A DNA stretch of 64,000 bases from Pseudomonas baltica. GTDB lineage: Bacteria > Pseudomonadota > Gammaproteobacteria > Pseudomonadales > Pseudomonadaceae. The notes below the pieces were generated by a model, which was given only the letters and a program-made list of their open reading frames with translations, did not search any database and was not told the origin of the DNA. Made by a program: the position numbers and the translations under genes. Positions 54,765 to 63,992 of the stretch are shown one piece after another; the stretch's first letter is position 1; each line of letters starts with the position of its first letter. The DNA is taken from assembly GCF_014235765.1 (NCBI RefSeq), contig NZ_JACMYH010000002.1, positions 575,890-639,889 of the forward strand. Reading direction: 5' to 3'.

Positions 54765-55249
54765 TGGAAAATCTCCATCAGCGGGCGTTCGTAGGTGTCT
54801 TTGAATTCCTTGATGAACTGCGCCTCGTCATCCAGATCCAGCACATGCATCAACAGGACGCTGCGATCCAGAGCCAGTTCGGACCACACGGTGCCGGGAA
54901 TGACGGTGGCGACGGCCGCGAGGGCGGCCAAGCCGTTGGCATTGTGCAACTGCAGCGGAATCTCGATGAAGGCCGAGCGGGGCGCGCGAACGTCCATTGT
55001 CCACACCCGCCAGAATACCTGCAGGTTGGAAACCAGCACGCCGCCACCTACGCGCAGCAGCAGTTTCAGCACCACCATGGGCCGACGGATCCGTACCGCC
55101 TGAGGCCGCAGGGGCGACATCAGCAACGGCGCCAGCCACCCAAGCAGCGCGGCCAGCAACAGGTTCCCGGCGCTCAGGGACACATTGAGCAGCAGCCATA
55201 GTGCGGCAAGGGCAATGGACAAAAGAGGGGCGGGGAACAGGCGGCTCAT
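54761..55249 (-). CDS. mnhE: Mrp antiporter subunit E (PhaE/MnhE)
   Basis: A 162-residue protein with N-terminal helices (PLLSIALAALWLLLNVSLSAGNLLLAALLGWLAPLL) and the characteristic VIPGTVWSELALDRSVLLMHVLDLDDE segment. It is required for assembly of the antiporter. Confidence 0.93.
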   Translation of the reverse strand: MSRLFPAPLLSIALAALWLLLNVSLSAGNLLLAALLGWLAPLLMSPLRPQAVRIRRPMVVLKLLLRVGGGVLVSNLQVFWRVWTMDVRAPRSAFIEIPLQLHNANGLAALAAVATVIPGTVWSELALDRSVLLMHVLDLDDEAQFIKEFKDTYERPLMEIFQ

Positions 55250-56925
55250 GGTTCACCCTCCAGGCTGGCAGCAGTCGGGCTGGGTATTGGCTGAGCGCCC
55301 AGCACGGTCATCACGTATTGCTTGGGATCGTCGAGCATCGCCGCCGTGTCCGCCGTGTACCGCAACAGTGGCTCGGCGCGCATCGCCAACATGACGCAAA
55401 GCCCCAGCAAGACCATGATCGGCACGCATTCGTTGAGTCGCAGCAACGGCGAAGGCCGCTCGTGGGGCGTCCAGAAGCGCTGCATGCCGACCCGTGCCAG
55501 CGCGATCAACGACGCCAGCCCTGAGAGAATCAGCAACGCCAGGTAGGCCCATGCGGTTGCACTCAGGGTCTGCTCGCTGGCAACACCCAGACCCTGCGGG
55601 TTGAACAGTGCGGAAATCAGGTTCAGCTTGCCAATGAAGCCGGAGAGCGGCGGCATGCCGATGATCAGCAGTGCGCAGGCAATGAAGCTCAAACCCAGGA
55701 AGGCCATGGTCCATGGGATCACCTGACCCACCACGGCTTTCTGCTCGTCATCCAGGTTGATGCCCTTGGGTGGATGCAAGGCCTCGACTGCTGCTGGCAG
55801 CGGGTCGGCATCGTACTCCAGCGGGATTTCGTTGGCCGAGCGCGAGCGCTCGATCAACTCGGCCAGCAGGAACAGGGCGCTGAGCGCCAATGTCGAGCTG
55901 ACCAGATAGAACAGCGCAGCGCCGATCAGTCCACTCTGCCCGAAACCGATGGCCGCCAGCAGAATACCGGCCGACACCATGATGCTCAGGCTGGCCATGC
56001 GCTCCAGGCGCTGCGCGGCAACGATGCACACTGCGGCCACGGCGATGGTCGCCAGCCCACCGTAGATCAACCACTGGCCACCGAAGTGCGCCGAGGCCCC
56101 GGCCTGTCCGGAGAACAACAGTGTCCACAGCCGCAGCAGGGTGTAGAAACCCACTTTGGTCATGATCGCAAAGAGGGCCGCAACCGGGGCACTGGCGGCG
56201 GAATAGGCCGGCACCAGCCAGAAATTCAACGGCCACATGCCGGCCTTGGCCAGGAAGGCCGTCGCCAGAATGGCCGCACCGGCATGCAGCAAGCCGCGAT
56301 CCGCCTCGGGCACCAGCGGAATCTTCAACGCCAGGTCAGCCATGTTCAGGGTGCCGGTGACGCCGTAGATCATCGCCGCGCCGATCAGGAACAGCGACGA
56401 GGCAAGCAGGTTGATGGCGATGTAGTGCAGCCCTGCCGATACTCGGGCCCTGCCGGAGCCGTGCAGCATCAGGCCGTAGGACGCGGCCAGGAGCACTTCG
56501 AAGAACACGAACAGATTGAACAGGTCAGCCGTCAGGAACGCTCCGTAGAGCCCCATCAGCTGAATCTGGAACAACGCATGGAAGCTGGCGCCGGCCCGAT
56601 CCCAGCGCGCCATGGCGAACAGCAGGGCGCAGACCCCGACGATGCCCGTCAGCACCAGCATCAATGCCGAGAGCCTGTCCACCACCAGCACGATACCGAA
56701 TGGCACCTGCCAGTTGCCGGGCAGGTACACGCCAATCGAGCTGGCCTGGCCTTGGTCCTGCACCCACCACATCAGGTAACAGGCGATTGCCAGTCCCAGC
56801 ATGCTGGAAATGACGTTGATCCGCGCTTTCAGCGGACGGTGTTTTTCTCCGAGCAGCATCATCACTGCTGCCGTGAACAACGGCAGCACGATGGGCGCGA
56901 CGATCAGATGGGGCATCCAGCTCAT
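55246..56925 (-). CDS. mnhD: Mrp antiporter subunit D (PhaD/MnhD)
   Basis: A 559-residue polytopic protein homologous to NuoM/NuoN proton-translocating subunits. Conserved features: LFVFFEVLLAASYGLMLHG with its membrane Glu; LAKAGMWPLNFWLVPAYSAASAPVAALFAIMTKVGFYTLLRL with its Lys and Pro; and SLSIMVSAGILLAAIGF. A 30-residue polar insertion (IERSRSANEIPLEYDADPLPAAVEALHPPKG) interrupts the later helices. Confidence 0.94.
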   Translation of the reverse strand: MSWMPHLIVAPIVLPLFTAAVMMLLGEKHRPLKARINVISSMLGLAIACYLMWWVQDQGQASSIGVYLPGNWQVPFGIVLVVDRLSALMLVLTGIVGVCALLFAMARWDRAGASFHALFQIQLMGLYGAFLTADLFNLFVFFEVLLAASYGLMLHGSGRARVSAGLHYIAINLLASSLFLIGAAMIYGVTGTLNMADLALKIPLVPEADRGLLHAGAAILATAFLAKAGMWPLNFWLVPAYSAASAPVAALFAIMTKVGFYTLLRLWTLLFSGQAGASAHFGGQWLIYGGLATIAVAAVCIVAAQRLERMASLSIMVSAGILLAAIGFGQSGLIGAALFYLVSSTLALSALFLLAELIERSRSANEIPLEYDADPLPAAVEALHPPKGINLDDEQKAVVGQVIPWTMAFLGLSFIACALLIIGMPPLSGFIGKLNLISALFNPQGLGVASEQTLSATAWAYLALLILSGLASLIALARVGMQRFWTPHERPSPLLRLNECVPIMVLLGLCVMLAMRAEPLLRYTADTAAMLDDPKQYVMTVLGAQPIPSPTAASLEGEP

Positions 56926-57266
56926 TCCTTGGGCTCCCGGCCGTCTACGTGGTCAGTGCCGGTGAGGCCCCGCGATGCCAGCAACACCACCAGGAACAAC
57001 GCAGTCATCGCAAAACTGATGACGATGGCCGTCAGCACCAGTGCCTGGGGCAGGGGGTCGGTGTAGTTGAGCAGGTCCTGCGGCACACCTTCCTTGATGA
57101 TCGGCTCCTTGCCGATGAACAGGCTGCCCATGCTGAAGATGAATAGGTTCACCCCGTAGGACAACAGGCAAAGGCCCATGACCACCTGGAACGTCCGCGG
57201 ACGCAGGATCAACCAGACACCTGACGCAGCCAGGACGCCGATCGCGATTGCAATCACTTCTTCCAT
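56922..57266 (-). CDS. mnhC: Mrp antiporter subunit C (PhaC/MnhC)
   Basis: A 114-residue NuoK-like protein with three helices (AIAIGVLAASGVWLIL; VVMGLCLLSYGVNLFIFSMG; LVLTAIVISFAMTALFLVVLL). DPLPQALVLTAIVI is the family signature. It overlaps subunit D by 4 nt and touches subunit A. Confidence 0.94.
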   Translation of the reverse strand: MEEVIAIAIGVLAASGVWLILRPRTFQVVMGLCLLSYGVNLFIFSMGSLFIGKEPIIKEGVPQDLLNYTDPLPQALVLTAIVISFAMTALFLVVLLASRGLTGTDHVDGREPKE

Positions 57267-60184
57267 CAGACGGCTCCTTTGGGGGCGATGCCCTTGGGCA
57301 GGCTCGACGGGCGATGACCACGCACCGACTGGTGGCCCAGGGCGGTCAGGATCAGCAGGGTCGAACCCACTACCACGGTGAATACACCAATGTCGAAAAA
57401 CAGCGCGCTGGCCACGTGCAAGTCACCCAGCAGCGGCAAGTGCAGGTGCGCGGTGTGCGTCGTCAGGAATGGATAGCCCAGTGCAATCGCACCCAATCCG
57501 GTGACGGTCGCGAACAGCAGTCCGGTACCCATCCAGCGCAAGGGACGCAGTCGCATCTGGGCCTCGACCCACTGCGTGCCTGCCACCATGTACTGCAGGA
57601 TGAACGCCACCGACAGCACCAGGCCGGCGACGAAGCCCCCACCCGGTTGATTGTGTCCGCGCATGAACAGGTACATCGACACGATCACGGCCACCGGCAG
57701 CAACAGGCGGACCAGAACCGCTGGAACCATCATGAAACCCAGGGCCGTATCGTCCGCGCCACGTGGGTTGATGAGGTCGGTAACCACGTCGGGTGCCAAC
57801 GAGCGCTGCTGCGCAGGCAACTGCATGCTCTCCTTGGGTGGGCGGAAGCGTCGCAGCAGGGCGAACACGGTCAGTGCCACGGCGGCAAGGACCGTGATCT
57901 CGCCCAGGGTGTCGAAACCGCGGAAATCCACCAGCATGACGTTGACCACGTTGGTCCCGCCGCCCTGGGGCAGGGCACGGCTCAGGTAGAACTCGGAAAT
58001 GAAGTTGGGTGTTGCACGGGTGAGCATCGAATAGGACAACAGCGCCATGCCGCCGCCCACGACCAGGGCCAGCACCAGATCGCGCAGGCGCCGCAGCTTG
58101 GCGCGGTCGAGAGTGGCTCGTGACGGTGCGACTTCCTCGATCCGCCGAGGCAGCCAGCGCAGGCCCAGCAATATCAATACCGTGGTGACCACTTCCACCA
58201 CCAGCTGAGTGAGCGCCAGATCAGGCGCCGAGAACCAGACGAAGGTGACGCAGGTCATCAGCCCGCACACGCTGACCATGGTCAGCGCAGCCAACCGGTG
58301 GTATTTCGCCTGCCAGGCGGCGCCCAGCGCACAGGCAATGGCAATCATCCAGAGAATCACGAACACGCCCGAACCTGGAATTTTCGGTCGATCACCCCAG
58401 CTCAGGCCGCTGTAGAGCATCGGCGCCATCCCCGCCAGTACGGCGACCAGCACCAGCATGAACAACTGCGCCTGCAGGCGTCGGGTAGTCAACAGCAGCT
58501 CCGCCCTTCGCGCCAGCCGCATCATCACCACCTGCGAACGCTCGAACAGGCGCTTGCCATTGAAGCGTTCGATCACCGGTGGATAACGCAGGCGACCATG
58601 ACGGAACTGATTGCGCAACAGTACGTAGAGCAGCACCCCCGCGCCCATTGCGATCAGGCTCATGACCATCGGCGCGTTCCAGCCATGCCAGATAGCCAGG
58701 CTGTATTCGGGCAGCTCGCCGCCCACTACCGGCAATGCTGCAGCAGCAAGGAACGGCGCCACCGATTGCGCGGGAAAGATGCCGACCACCAGGCAGGTCA
58801 GCACGAGCAACTCAACCGGCGCACGCATCCAGCGCGGTGGTTCGTGGGGCACATGGGGTAGATCGGTCGCTTTCGGACCGAAGAATACGTCCACCGTGAA
58901 GCGCAATGAATAGGCGACGCTGAAGATACCGGCCAGCGTCGCCACCACGGGCAGAGCGATCTCGACCCAGGCGGTGGAGCTTATGAACACCGTTTCGGCG
59001 AAGAACATTTCCTTGGACAGGAAGCCGTTCATCAACGGCACACCGGCCATGGACGCGCTTGCGACCATGGCCAGCGTGGCCGTGAACGGAATCAGACGGA
59101 AAAGCCCGCTCAAGCGGCGTATGTCCCGCGTGCCGCTCTCGTGGTCAATGATGCCCGCTGCCATGAACAGCGACGCCTTGAACGTCGCATGATTGAGAAT
59201 GTGGAACACCGCCGCCACGGCTGCCAGCGGGCTGTTGAGCCCCAGCAGCAGGGTGATCAGGCCCAGGTGGCTGATCGTCGAGTAGGCAAGCAGGCCTTTA
59301 AGGTCGTTCTGGAACATCGCCGCATAGGCACCCAGCACGAGGGTACATGCTCCCGCCCCACTCACTATCCAGAACCATTGCTCGCTGCCCGAAAGCGATG
59401 GCCACAACCGCGCCAGCAGAAACACCCCGGCCTTGACCATGGTTGCCGAGTGCAGATAAGCGGAAACCGGTGTAGGCGCGGCCATCGCATGGGGTAGCCA
59501 GAAATGGAACGGAAACTGTGCGCTCTTGGTAAGCGCACCCAGCAGGACCAGAGTCAGCATGACCGGATACAGGCCGTGCGCGCGGATGACGTTGCCCGCC
59601 ACGAGCACCTTGTCCAGGTCGTAGCTGCCGACGATATGACCCAGCAGCAGCACCCCGGCCAGCAGGCACAGGCCACCTGCGCCGGTCACCATGAGCGCCA
59701 TGTAGGCGCCGCGGCGTGCATCGGCGCGATGATGCCAGTAACCGATCAGAAGAAAGGAGAACAGGCTGGTCAATTCCCAGAAGAACACCATCTGGATCAG
59801 GTTGCCGGAGATCACCAGGCCTAGCATGGCGCCCATGAAGGCCAGGAAGAAGGCGAAGAAACGTGGTACTGGATCTTGCGGCGACATGTAGTAGCGCGCA
59901 TAGAGCGCGACCAGCGTGCCGATGCCCAGCACCAGCAGGGAAAAGAGCCAGGCAAACCCGTCCAGGCGCAGCACCAGGTTGAGCCCGAGACTGGGCAGCC
60001 AGAGGAATTCCTCGCGTATCACACCGCCGTTGGCGATTTGCGGATACAGCATGGCTACCTGTACCGTGCCGACCAAGGCTACCAGTCCAGCCAGAAGCGA
60101 TTCGGCGTTGCGCGCGTTGTGCGGCAGAATGGCTGCCACGCAACTGCCTACGAAGGGCAGAAGCAATAGTACTATCAAGGACAT
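57266..60184 (-). CDS. mnhA: Mrp antiporter fused subunit A+B (PhaAB/MnhAB)
   Basis: A 972-residue fused subunit. The N-terminal ~500 residues are NuoL-like (VFFWELTSLFSFLLIGYW, KSAQFPFHFWLPHAMAAPTPVSAYLHSATMVKAGVFLLARL with catalytic Lys and His, AYSTISHLGLITLLLG). A middle DUF4040/MbhD-like part (SAPDLALTQLVVEVVTTVLILLGLRWLP) follows, and the C-terminal ~150 residues are MnhB (PVAVIVSMYLFMRGHNQPGGGFVAGLVLSVAFILQYM). The A-B fusion is the Pha-type architecture of proteobacteria. It heads the A-C-D-E-F-G operon and probably exports Na+ or K+ in exchange for protons in pH and salt adaptation. Confidence 0.95.
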   Translation of the reverse strand: MSLIVLLLLPFVGSCVAAILPHNARNAESLLAGLVALVGTVQVAMLYPQIANGGVIREEFLWLPSLGLNLVLRLDGFAWLFSLLVLGIGTLVALYARYYMSPQDPVPRFFAFFLAFMGAMLGLVISGNLIQMVFFWELTSLFSFLLIGYWHHRADARRGAYMALMVTGAGGLCLLAGVLLLGHIVGSYDLDKVLVAGNVIRAHGLYPVMLTLVLLGALTKSAQFPFHFWLPHAMAAPTPVSAYLHSATMVKAGVFLLARLWPSLSGSEQWFWIVSGAGACTLVLGAYAAMFQNDLKGLLAYSTISHLGLITLLLGLNSPLAAVAAVFHILNHATFKASLFMAAGIIDHESGTRDIRRLSGLFRLIPFTATLAMVASASMAGVPLMNGFLSKEMFFAETVFISSTAWVEIALPVVATLAGIFSVAYSLRFTVDVFFGPKATDLPHVPHEPPRWMRAPVELLVLTCLVVGIFPAQSVAPFLAAAALPVVGGELPEYSLAIWHGWNAPMVMSLIAMGAGVLLYVLLRNQFRHGRLRYPPVIERFNGKRLFERSQVVMMRLARRAELLLTTRRLQAQLFMLVLVAVLAGMAPMLYSGLSWGDRPKIPGSGVFVILWMIAIACALGAAWQAKYHRLAALTMVSVCGLMTCVTFVWFSAPDLALTQLVVEVVTTVLILLGLRWLPRRIEEVAPSRATLDRAKLRRLRDLVLALVVGGGMALLSYSMLTRATPNFISEFYLSRALPQGGGTNVVNVMLVDFRGFDTLGEITVLAAVALTVFALLRRFRPPKESMQLPAQQRSLAPDVVTDLINPRGADDTALGFMMVPAVLVRLLLPVAVIVSMYLFMRGHNQPGGGFVAGLVLSVAFILQYMVAGTQWVEAQMRLRPLRWMGTGLLFATVTGLGAIALGYPFLTTHTAHLHLPLLGDLHVASALFFDIGVFTVVVGSTLLILTALGHQSVRGHRPSSLPKGIAPKGAV

Positions 60185-60374
60185 AGGCTTCTAATCTGCA
60201 GGAATATTGAAAACGATCATACGGGGTCACTGGTTGATCACCAACCCGCAAGCTGTGGCAGAATCGTACAGGCATGCTGTAACGACTTGTTTTTTTATGA
60301 CAAATTTTTACCACCGTTAGCTCCGCCAGGATTGCGTCGATCAGCGGGACTACTCACAGCGAGCGCGAAACCCT

Positions 60375-60938
60375 TTGGTCAAAGACCCCAGTTCCAAAGC
60401 TTCGGTGCTTCAGCATGTCAGCCATAACGTGCGGCGCTTGCGTCAGGCCGCCGGACTTTCCCAAGCGGCTCTCGCGGAACAGTCCGGTGTCAGTCGCCGC
60501 ATGCTGGTGGCCATCGAAGCCGGCGACAACAACGTCAGCCTGACCACTCTGGATCGCGTCGCGCAAGCGCTGGAGGTTGCCTTCAGCGACCTCATCCAGC
60601 CTGGCGAGAACCGCGACCCCAGCCGTATCAACGAGCTGGCGTGGGTCGGCACCTTGCCGGGCAGCAGGGCTGTACTCCTGGCCAGTACGGTGGCCAGCAA
60701 GGAGGTAGAACTCTGGGAATGGCTGCTGCAGCCCGGCGAATCCTATGCATCGGAGGCGGACGCCGAAGGTTGGAGCGAGCAGATCTACGTCTGCGAGGGA
60801 CGCCTCACCATCATATTGGCGGGCCGCACCCGCGAACTCGCGGCCGGCGAGTTTTTCGTCTACCCGAGCAATCAGCCCTACGCGTACCGCAACGACAGCG
60901 AAACGGCTGTCCGCTTCGTACGTAACGTCGTCATCTGA
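60375..60938 (+). CDS. XRE-family regulator with C-terminal cupin
   Basis: A 187-residue regulator. The HTH spans about 14-68 (VRRLRQAAGLSQAALAEQSGVSRRMLVAIEAGDNNVSLTTLDRVAQALEV). The cupin, at about 110-185, contains WLLQPGESYASEADAEGWSEQIYVCEGRLTIILAGRTRELAAGEFFVYPSNQPYAYRNDSE. Start is TTG at 60375. Such proteins usually control an adjacent catabolic, transporter or peptidase gene; the divergent mrp operon and the downstream aminopeptidase and exporter are all candidates. The ligand is unknown. Confidence 0.87.
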   Translation: MVKDPSSKASVLQHVSHNVRRLRQAAGLSQAALAEQSGVSRRMLVAIEAGDNNVSLTTLDRVAQALEVAFSDLIQPGENRDPSRINELAWVGTLPGSRAVLLASTVASKEVELWEWLLQPGESYASEADAEGWSEQIYVCEGRLTIILAGRTRELAAGEFFVYPSNQPYAYRNDSETAVRFVRNVVI

Positions 60939-61093
60939 ACTCCTCCAGGCTGCAAGGTGACCGCAACGCCGTCGAGCAGGTGCGAAGCGTCCTTTCTCGA
61001 GGTTGCCCCGCGGTGCTGCCTTCGCCATTATCCGTCCACACGATTTGCCTCCAACATCTGCCTAAAAGATCCAGCACCCGAACCGGAGCCCGA

Positions 61094-62902
61094 ATGAGCC
61101 TGACACCTTCCGCCCGCTTACCCGTTGCCGAGCGCTTGCGCGACATGCGCGCGCTCATGCTCCGCGAGGGCATAGATGCCTTGCTGGTACCTTCGGCGGA
61201 CCCGCATCTATCCGAATACCTGCCGGAGCACTGGCAGGCCCGCCAATGGTTGTCCGGGTTCCAGGGCTCGGTCGGAACCCTGATCGTGACCGCCGAGTTC
61301 GCCGGTCTCTGGGCCGACAGCCGCTACTGGGAGCAGGCACGGGTCGAACTCGCCGACAGCGGCATTGAATTGGTCAAGCTGATCGCCGGGCAACCGGGCC
61401 CACTGGATTGGCTGGGCACTCAGGTGCGCGCAGGCGGCACGGTCGCAGTCGACGGCGCGGTCATGGCAATCGCCGCCGCACGGCAGTTGCGAGAAAAGCT
61501 CCAGCAGACAGGTGCGTCACTGCGTACCGATACCGACCTTTTCGCTCAGGCCTGGCTCGATCGCCCGGCACTGCCAGCGCAATCGGTCTACGCACACGCC
61601 GCACCCTACGCTGTGCGCGAGCGCGGCGAAAAACTGAAGACGCTGCGCGAGCAGATTCAGGCGCACGGCGCCCATTGGCACTTGCTGGCAACCCTTGACG
61701 ACATCGCCTGGCTGTTTGACCTGCGCGGGTCGGACGTACCCTATAACCCGGTATTCGTCGCATTCGCCTTGATCGGCGAGCGCTCGGCCACGCTGTTCAC
61801 TGCGCTGTCCAGGGTCGATAGCAGCGTGCGCGACAGCCTGGAGCAGGACGGCATCGAGGTTCGCGACTACACCGACATCGCATCGGCGCTGGCCGCTGTG
61901 CCGGTAGACGAAAAGCTGTTGCTCGACCCGGCCCGCGTCACCGTTGGCATCATCGAAAACCTCGGGACGGGTGTGGCCCTGGTAGAAGCACTCAATCCAA
62001 CCACCCTGAGCAAATCGCGCAAGACCGCACCCGAAGCGGAACATATCCGCCATGCCATGGAGCAGGACGGGGCGGCACTGTGCGAGTTCTTCGCATGGCT
62101 GGACGGTGCCTGGGGCTGCGAACGTATAACCGAATTGACCATCGACGAGCGGCTGACGGCTGCGCGCGCGCGTCGACCCAATTTTGTCTCGCTCAGCTTC
62201 TCGACCATTGCGGCGTTCAACGCCAACGGTGCAATGCCGCATTACCGCGCCACCGAACAGGCCCATGCCGTGATCGAGGGTGATGGTCTGCTGTTGATCG
62301 ACTCCGGTGGCCAATATCTAGGTGGCACTACCGACATAACCCGGATGATTCCGGTCGGTGCGCCCACGGCGCAACAGCGGGCGGATTGCACCAGGGTGCT
62401 GCAAGGCATGATCGCCCTGTCACGCGCCACTTTTCCCAAGGGAATCCTTTCACCCTTGCTCGATGCCATCGCACGCGCGCCGATCTGGGCCGATCAGGTC
62501 GACTATGGGCACGGCACTGGCCATGGGGTGGGTTATTTCATGAATGTTCACGAAGGGCCGCAAGTCATCGCCTATCAAGCCGCGACGACACCGCAGACGG
62601 CCATGCTGCCGGGGATGATCACATCGATCGAACCGGGGACCTACCGTCCTGGGTCTTGGGGTGTGCGTATCGAGAACCTGGTCCTCACCCGCGAAGCCGG
62701 CAAAAGCGACTTTGGCCAGTTCCTCGACTTCGAAACCTTGACCCTATGCCCGATCGATACGCGCTGCATAGATGTTCACGAATTGTCGACAGCTGAGCGC
62801 CGATGGCTCAACGACTACCATGCCGAAGTGGCCCGGCGAGTGGCGCCGTTGCTGGCAGGCGCCCCATTGGAGTGGCTGCGTGAGCGCACTCTACCCGTGT
62901 GA
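61094..62902 (+). CDS. Aminopeptidase P family metallopeptidase (M24B)
   Basis: A 602-residue Xaa-Pro aminopeptidase of the long, three-domain kind: two creatinase-like N-terminal domains (PVAERLRDMRALMLREGIDALLVPSADPHLSEYLPE; LAT LDDIAWLFDLRGSDVPYNPV) and a C-terminal pita-bread domain with the five metal ligands in LLLIDSGGQY, GGTTDITR, YGHGTGHGVGYF, TSIEPG and VRIENL. The ATG at 61094 has GGAG five nt upstream. E. coli PepP is shorter (about 440 residues); this resembles the larger eukaryote-like form common in Pseudomonas. Confidence 0.93.
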   Translation: MSLTPSARLPVAERLRDMRALMLREGIDALLVPSADPHLSEYLPEHWQARQWLSGFQGSVGTLIVTAEFAGLWADSRYWEQARVELADSGIELVKLIAGQPGPLDWLGTQVRAGGTVAVDGAVMAIAAARQLREKLQQTGASLRTDTDLFAQAWLDRPALPAQSVYAHAAPYAVRERGEKLKTLREQIQAHGAHWHLLATLDDIAWLFDLRGSDVPYNPVFVAFALIGERSATLFTALSRVDSSVRDSLEQDGIEVRDYTDIASALAAVPVDEKLLLDPARVTVGIIENLGTGVALVEALNPTTLSKSRKTAPEAEHIRHAMEQDGAALCEFFAWLDGAWGCERITELTIDERLTAARARRPNFVSLSFSTIAAFNANGAMPHYRATEQAHAVIEGDGLLLIDSGGQYLGGTTDITRMIPVGAPTAQQRADCTRVLQGMIALSRATFPKGILSPLLDAIARAPIWADQVDYGHGTGHGVGYFMNVHEGPQVIAYQAATTPQTAMLPGMITSIEPGTYRPGSWGVRIENLVLTREAGKSDFGQFLDFETLTLCPIDTRCIDVHELSTAERRWLNDYHAEVARRVAPLLAGAPLEWLRERTLPV

Positions 62903-62911
62903 AGAGCCAGA

Positions 62912-63793
62912 TCAGTCGGCGGCCACGGCAGGTGCATGTTCGGCACGAATCGTCAGCGTGGCTCCGACTGAGGCCATGATGATCGCGCCTATGGCCAGCC
63001 ATTGGGTAGTGCTCAGCACTTCATGCAGGAACAACAGCCCCGACAGCGCTCCGATGGCCGGCTCCATGCTCATCAACGTACCGAAGGTTCGCGCAGGCAA
63101 GCGCGTCAGTGCGACCATTTCGAGGCTGTAGGGTAGCGCCGTGGACAGGATTGCCACGGCGATGGCAGTTGGTATCAATGCCATGTCGAGCAAGGCGCTG
63201 CCCGCATGCGCAATACCGATCGGCGCGATGAACACCGCAGCGATCATCACACCCAGTGCGGCGGTCTGCACGCCATTGTCGGCACCGGCCTTCTGCCCGT
63301 ACAGAATGTACAGCGCCCAGCACACGCCAGCCCCCAGCGCATAGCAGACGCCGACCGGATCGAGCCCTGCCTGCGCCTCTCCCATGGGTATCAATAGCAG
63401 CAGTCCGACGACTGCCAGGGCAACCCAGGCAAAATCCACAGCCTTGCGCGAAGCCAGAATGGCTACCGCCAACGGCCCGGTGAATTCCAGGGCCACGGCG
63501 ATCCCCAGCGGTACGGTGCGCAGCGACATATAGAAGAGCAGGTTCATGCAGCCCAGAGCGATACCGTAGATCATCACCGTCTGCAGCGTTGTCCAGGTCA
63601 GCTTGGCGCGCCATGGGCGCAGCAGTACCAGCATGAACAGGCTGGCGAAGATCAGACGCAAGGCGGTCGTACCTTGTGCACCTATCAACGGAAACATGCC
63701 CTTGGCCAGCGAGGCACCAGTCTGGATGGACGCCATGGCTATAAGAAGTAGAGCGATAGGGTAGAGCTTGGTAGTCAGCGAAGGCGGAGTCAT
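62912..63793 (-). CDS. rhtA: EamA/RhtA-type amino acid exporter
   Basis: A 293-residue ten-helix drug/metabolite transporter with two EamA halves (MASIQTGASLAKGMFPLIGAQGTTALRLIFASL; LGIAVALEFTGPLAVAILASRKAVDF; ALGAGVCWALYILYGQKAGADNG; LPYSLEMVALTRLPARTFGTLMSMEPAIGALSGLLFLHE). These segments match the RhtA threonine/homoserine exporter group. It converges with the aminopeptidase gene with a 9-nt gap. Confidence 0.88.
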   Translation of the reverse strand: MTPPSLTTKLYPIALLLIAMASIQTGASLAKGMFPLIGAQGTTALRLIFASLFMLVLLRPWRAKLTWTTLQTVMIYGIALGCMNLLFYMSLRTVPLGIAVALEFTGPLAVAILASRKAVDFAWVALAVVGLLLLIPMGEAQAGLDPVGVCYALGAGVCWALYILYGQKAGADNGVQTAALGVMIAAVFIAPIGIAHAGSALLDMALIPTAIAVAILSTALPYSLEMVALTRLPARTFGTLMSMEPAIGALSGLLFLHEVLSTTQWLAIGAIIMASVGATLTIRAEHAPAVAAD

Positions 63794-63910
63794 GTGTCGG
63801 CTACTTGGCAGGTGTGAAAGGCATGCGTGCGGCGTATCATGGCCAAGGCGGATGAAATGAGCAATATATTGCCCATTTTTATATTTGCTGAACTTTCTCC
63901 GTATTGGCTA

Positions 63911-63938
63911 TTGACGCCCGCCGGAATCACTCTATAAT
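63911..63938 (+). promoter_or_regulatory. Near-consensus sigma-70 promoter at the right edge
   Basis: TTGACG (63911-63916), a 16-bp spacer, and TATAAT (63933-63938) form a strong housekeeping promoter reading rightward, followed by a GC-rich discriminator (TCGCCCCAC). No gene begins before the window ends, so it drives an unseen downstream gene. The strength and discriminator are reminiscent of stable-RNA promoters. Confidence 0.75.
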
Positions 63939-63969
63939 TCGCCCCACTTCCGGCGCAGCCGAAACGATA

Positions 63970-63992
63970 AACTCCTTGTTAATCAATGAGTT
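63970..63992. repeat. Inverted repeat in the transcript leader
   Basis: AACTCCTTG (63970-63978), a short spacer, and CAATGAGTT (63984-63992) form a nine-bp imperfect hairpin in the leader downstream of the promoter at 63911-63938. It could belong to an antitermination or processing signal or simply a structured leader. Confidence 0.5.
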
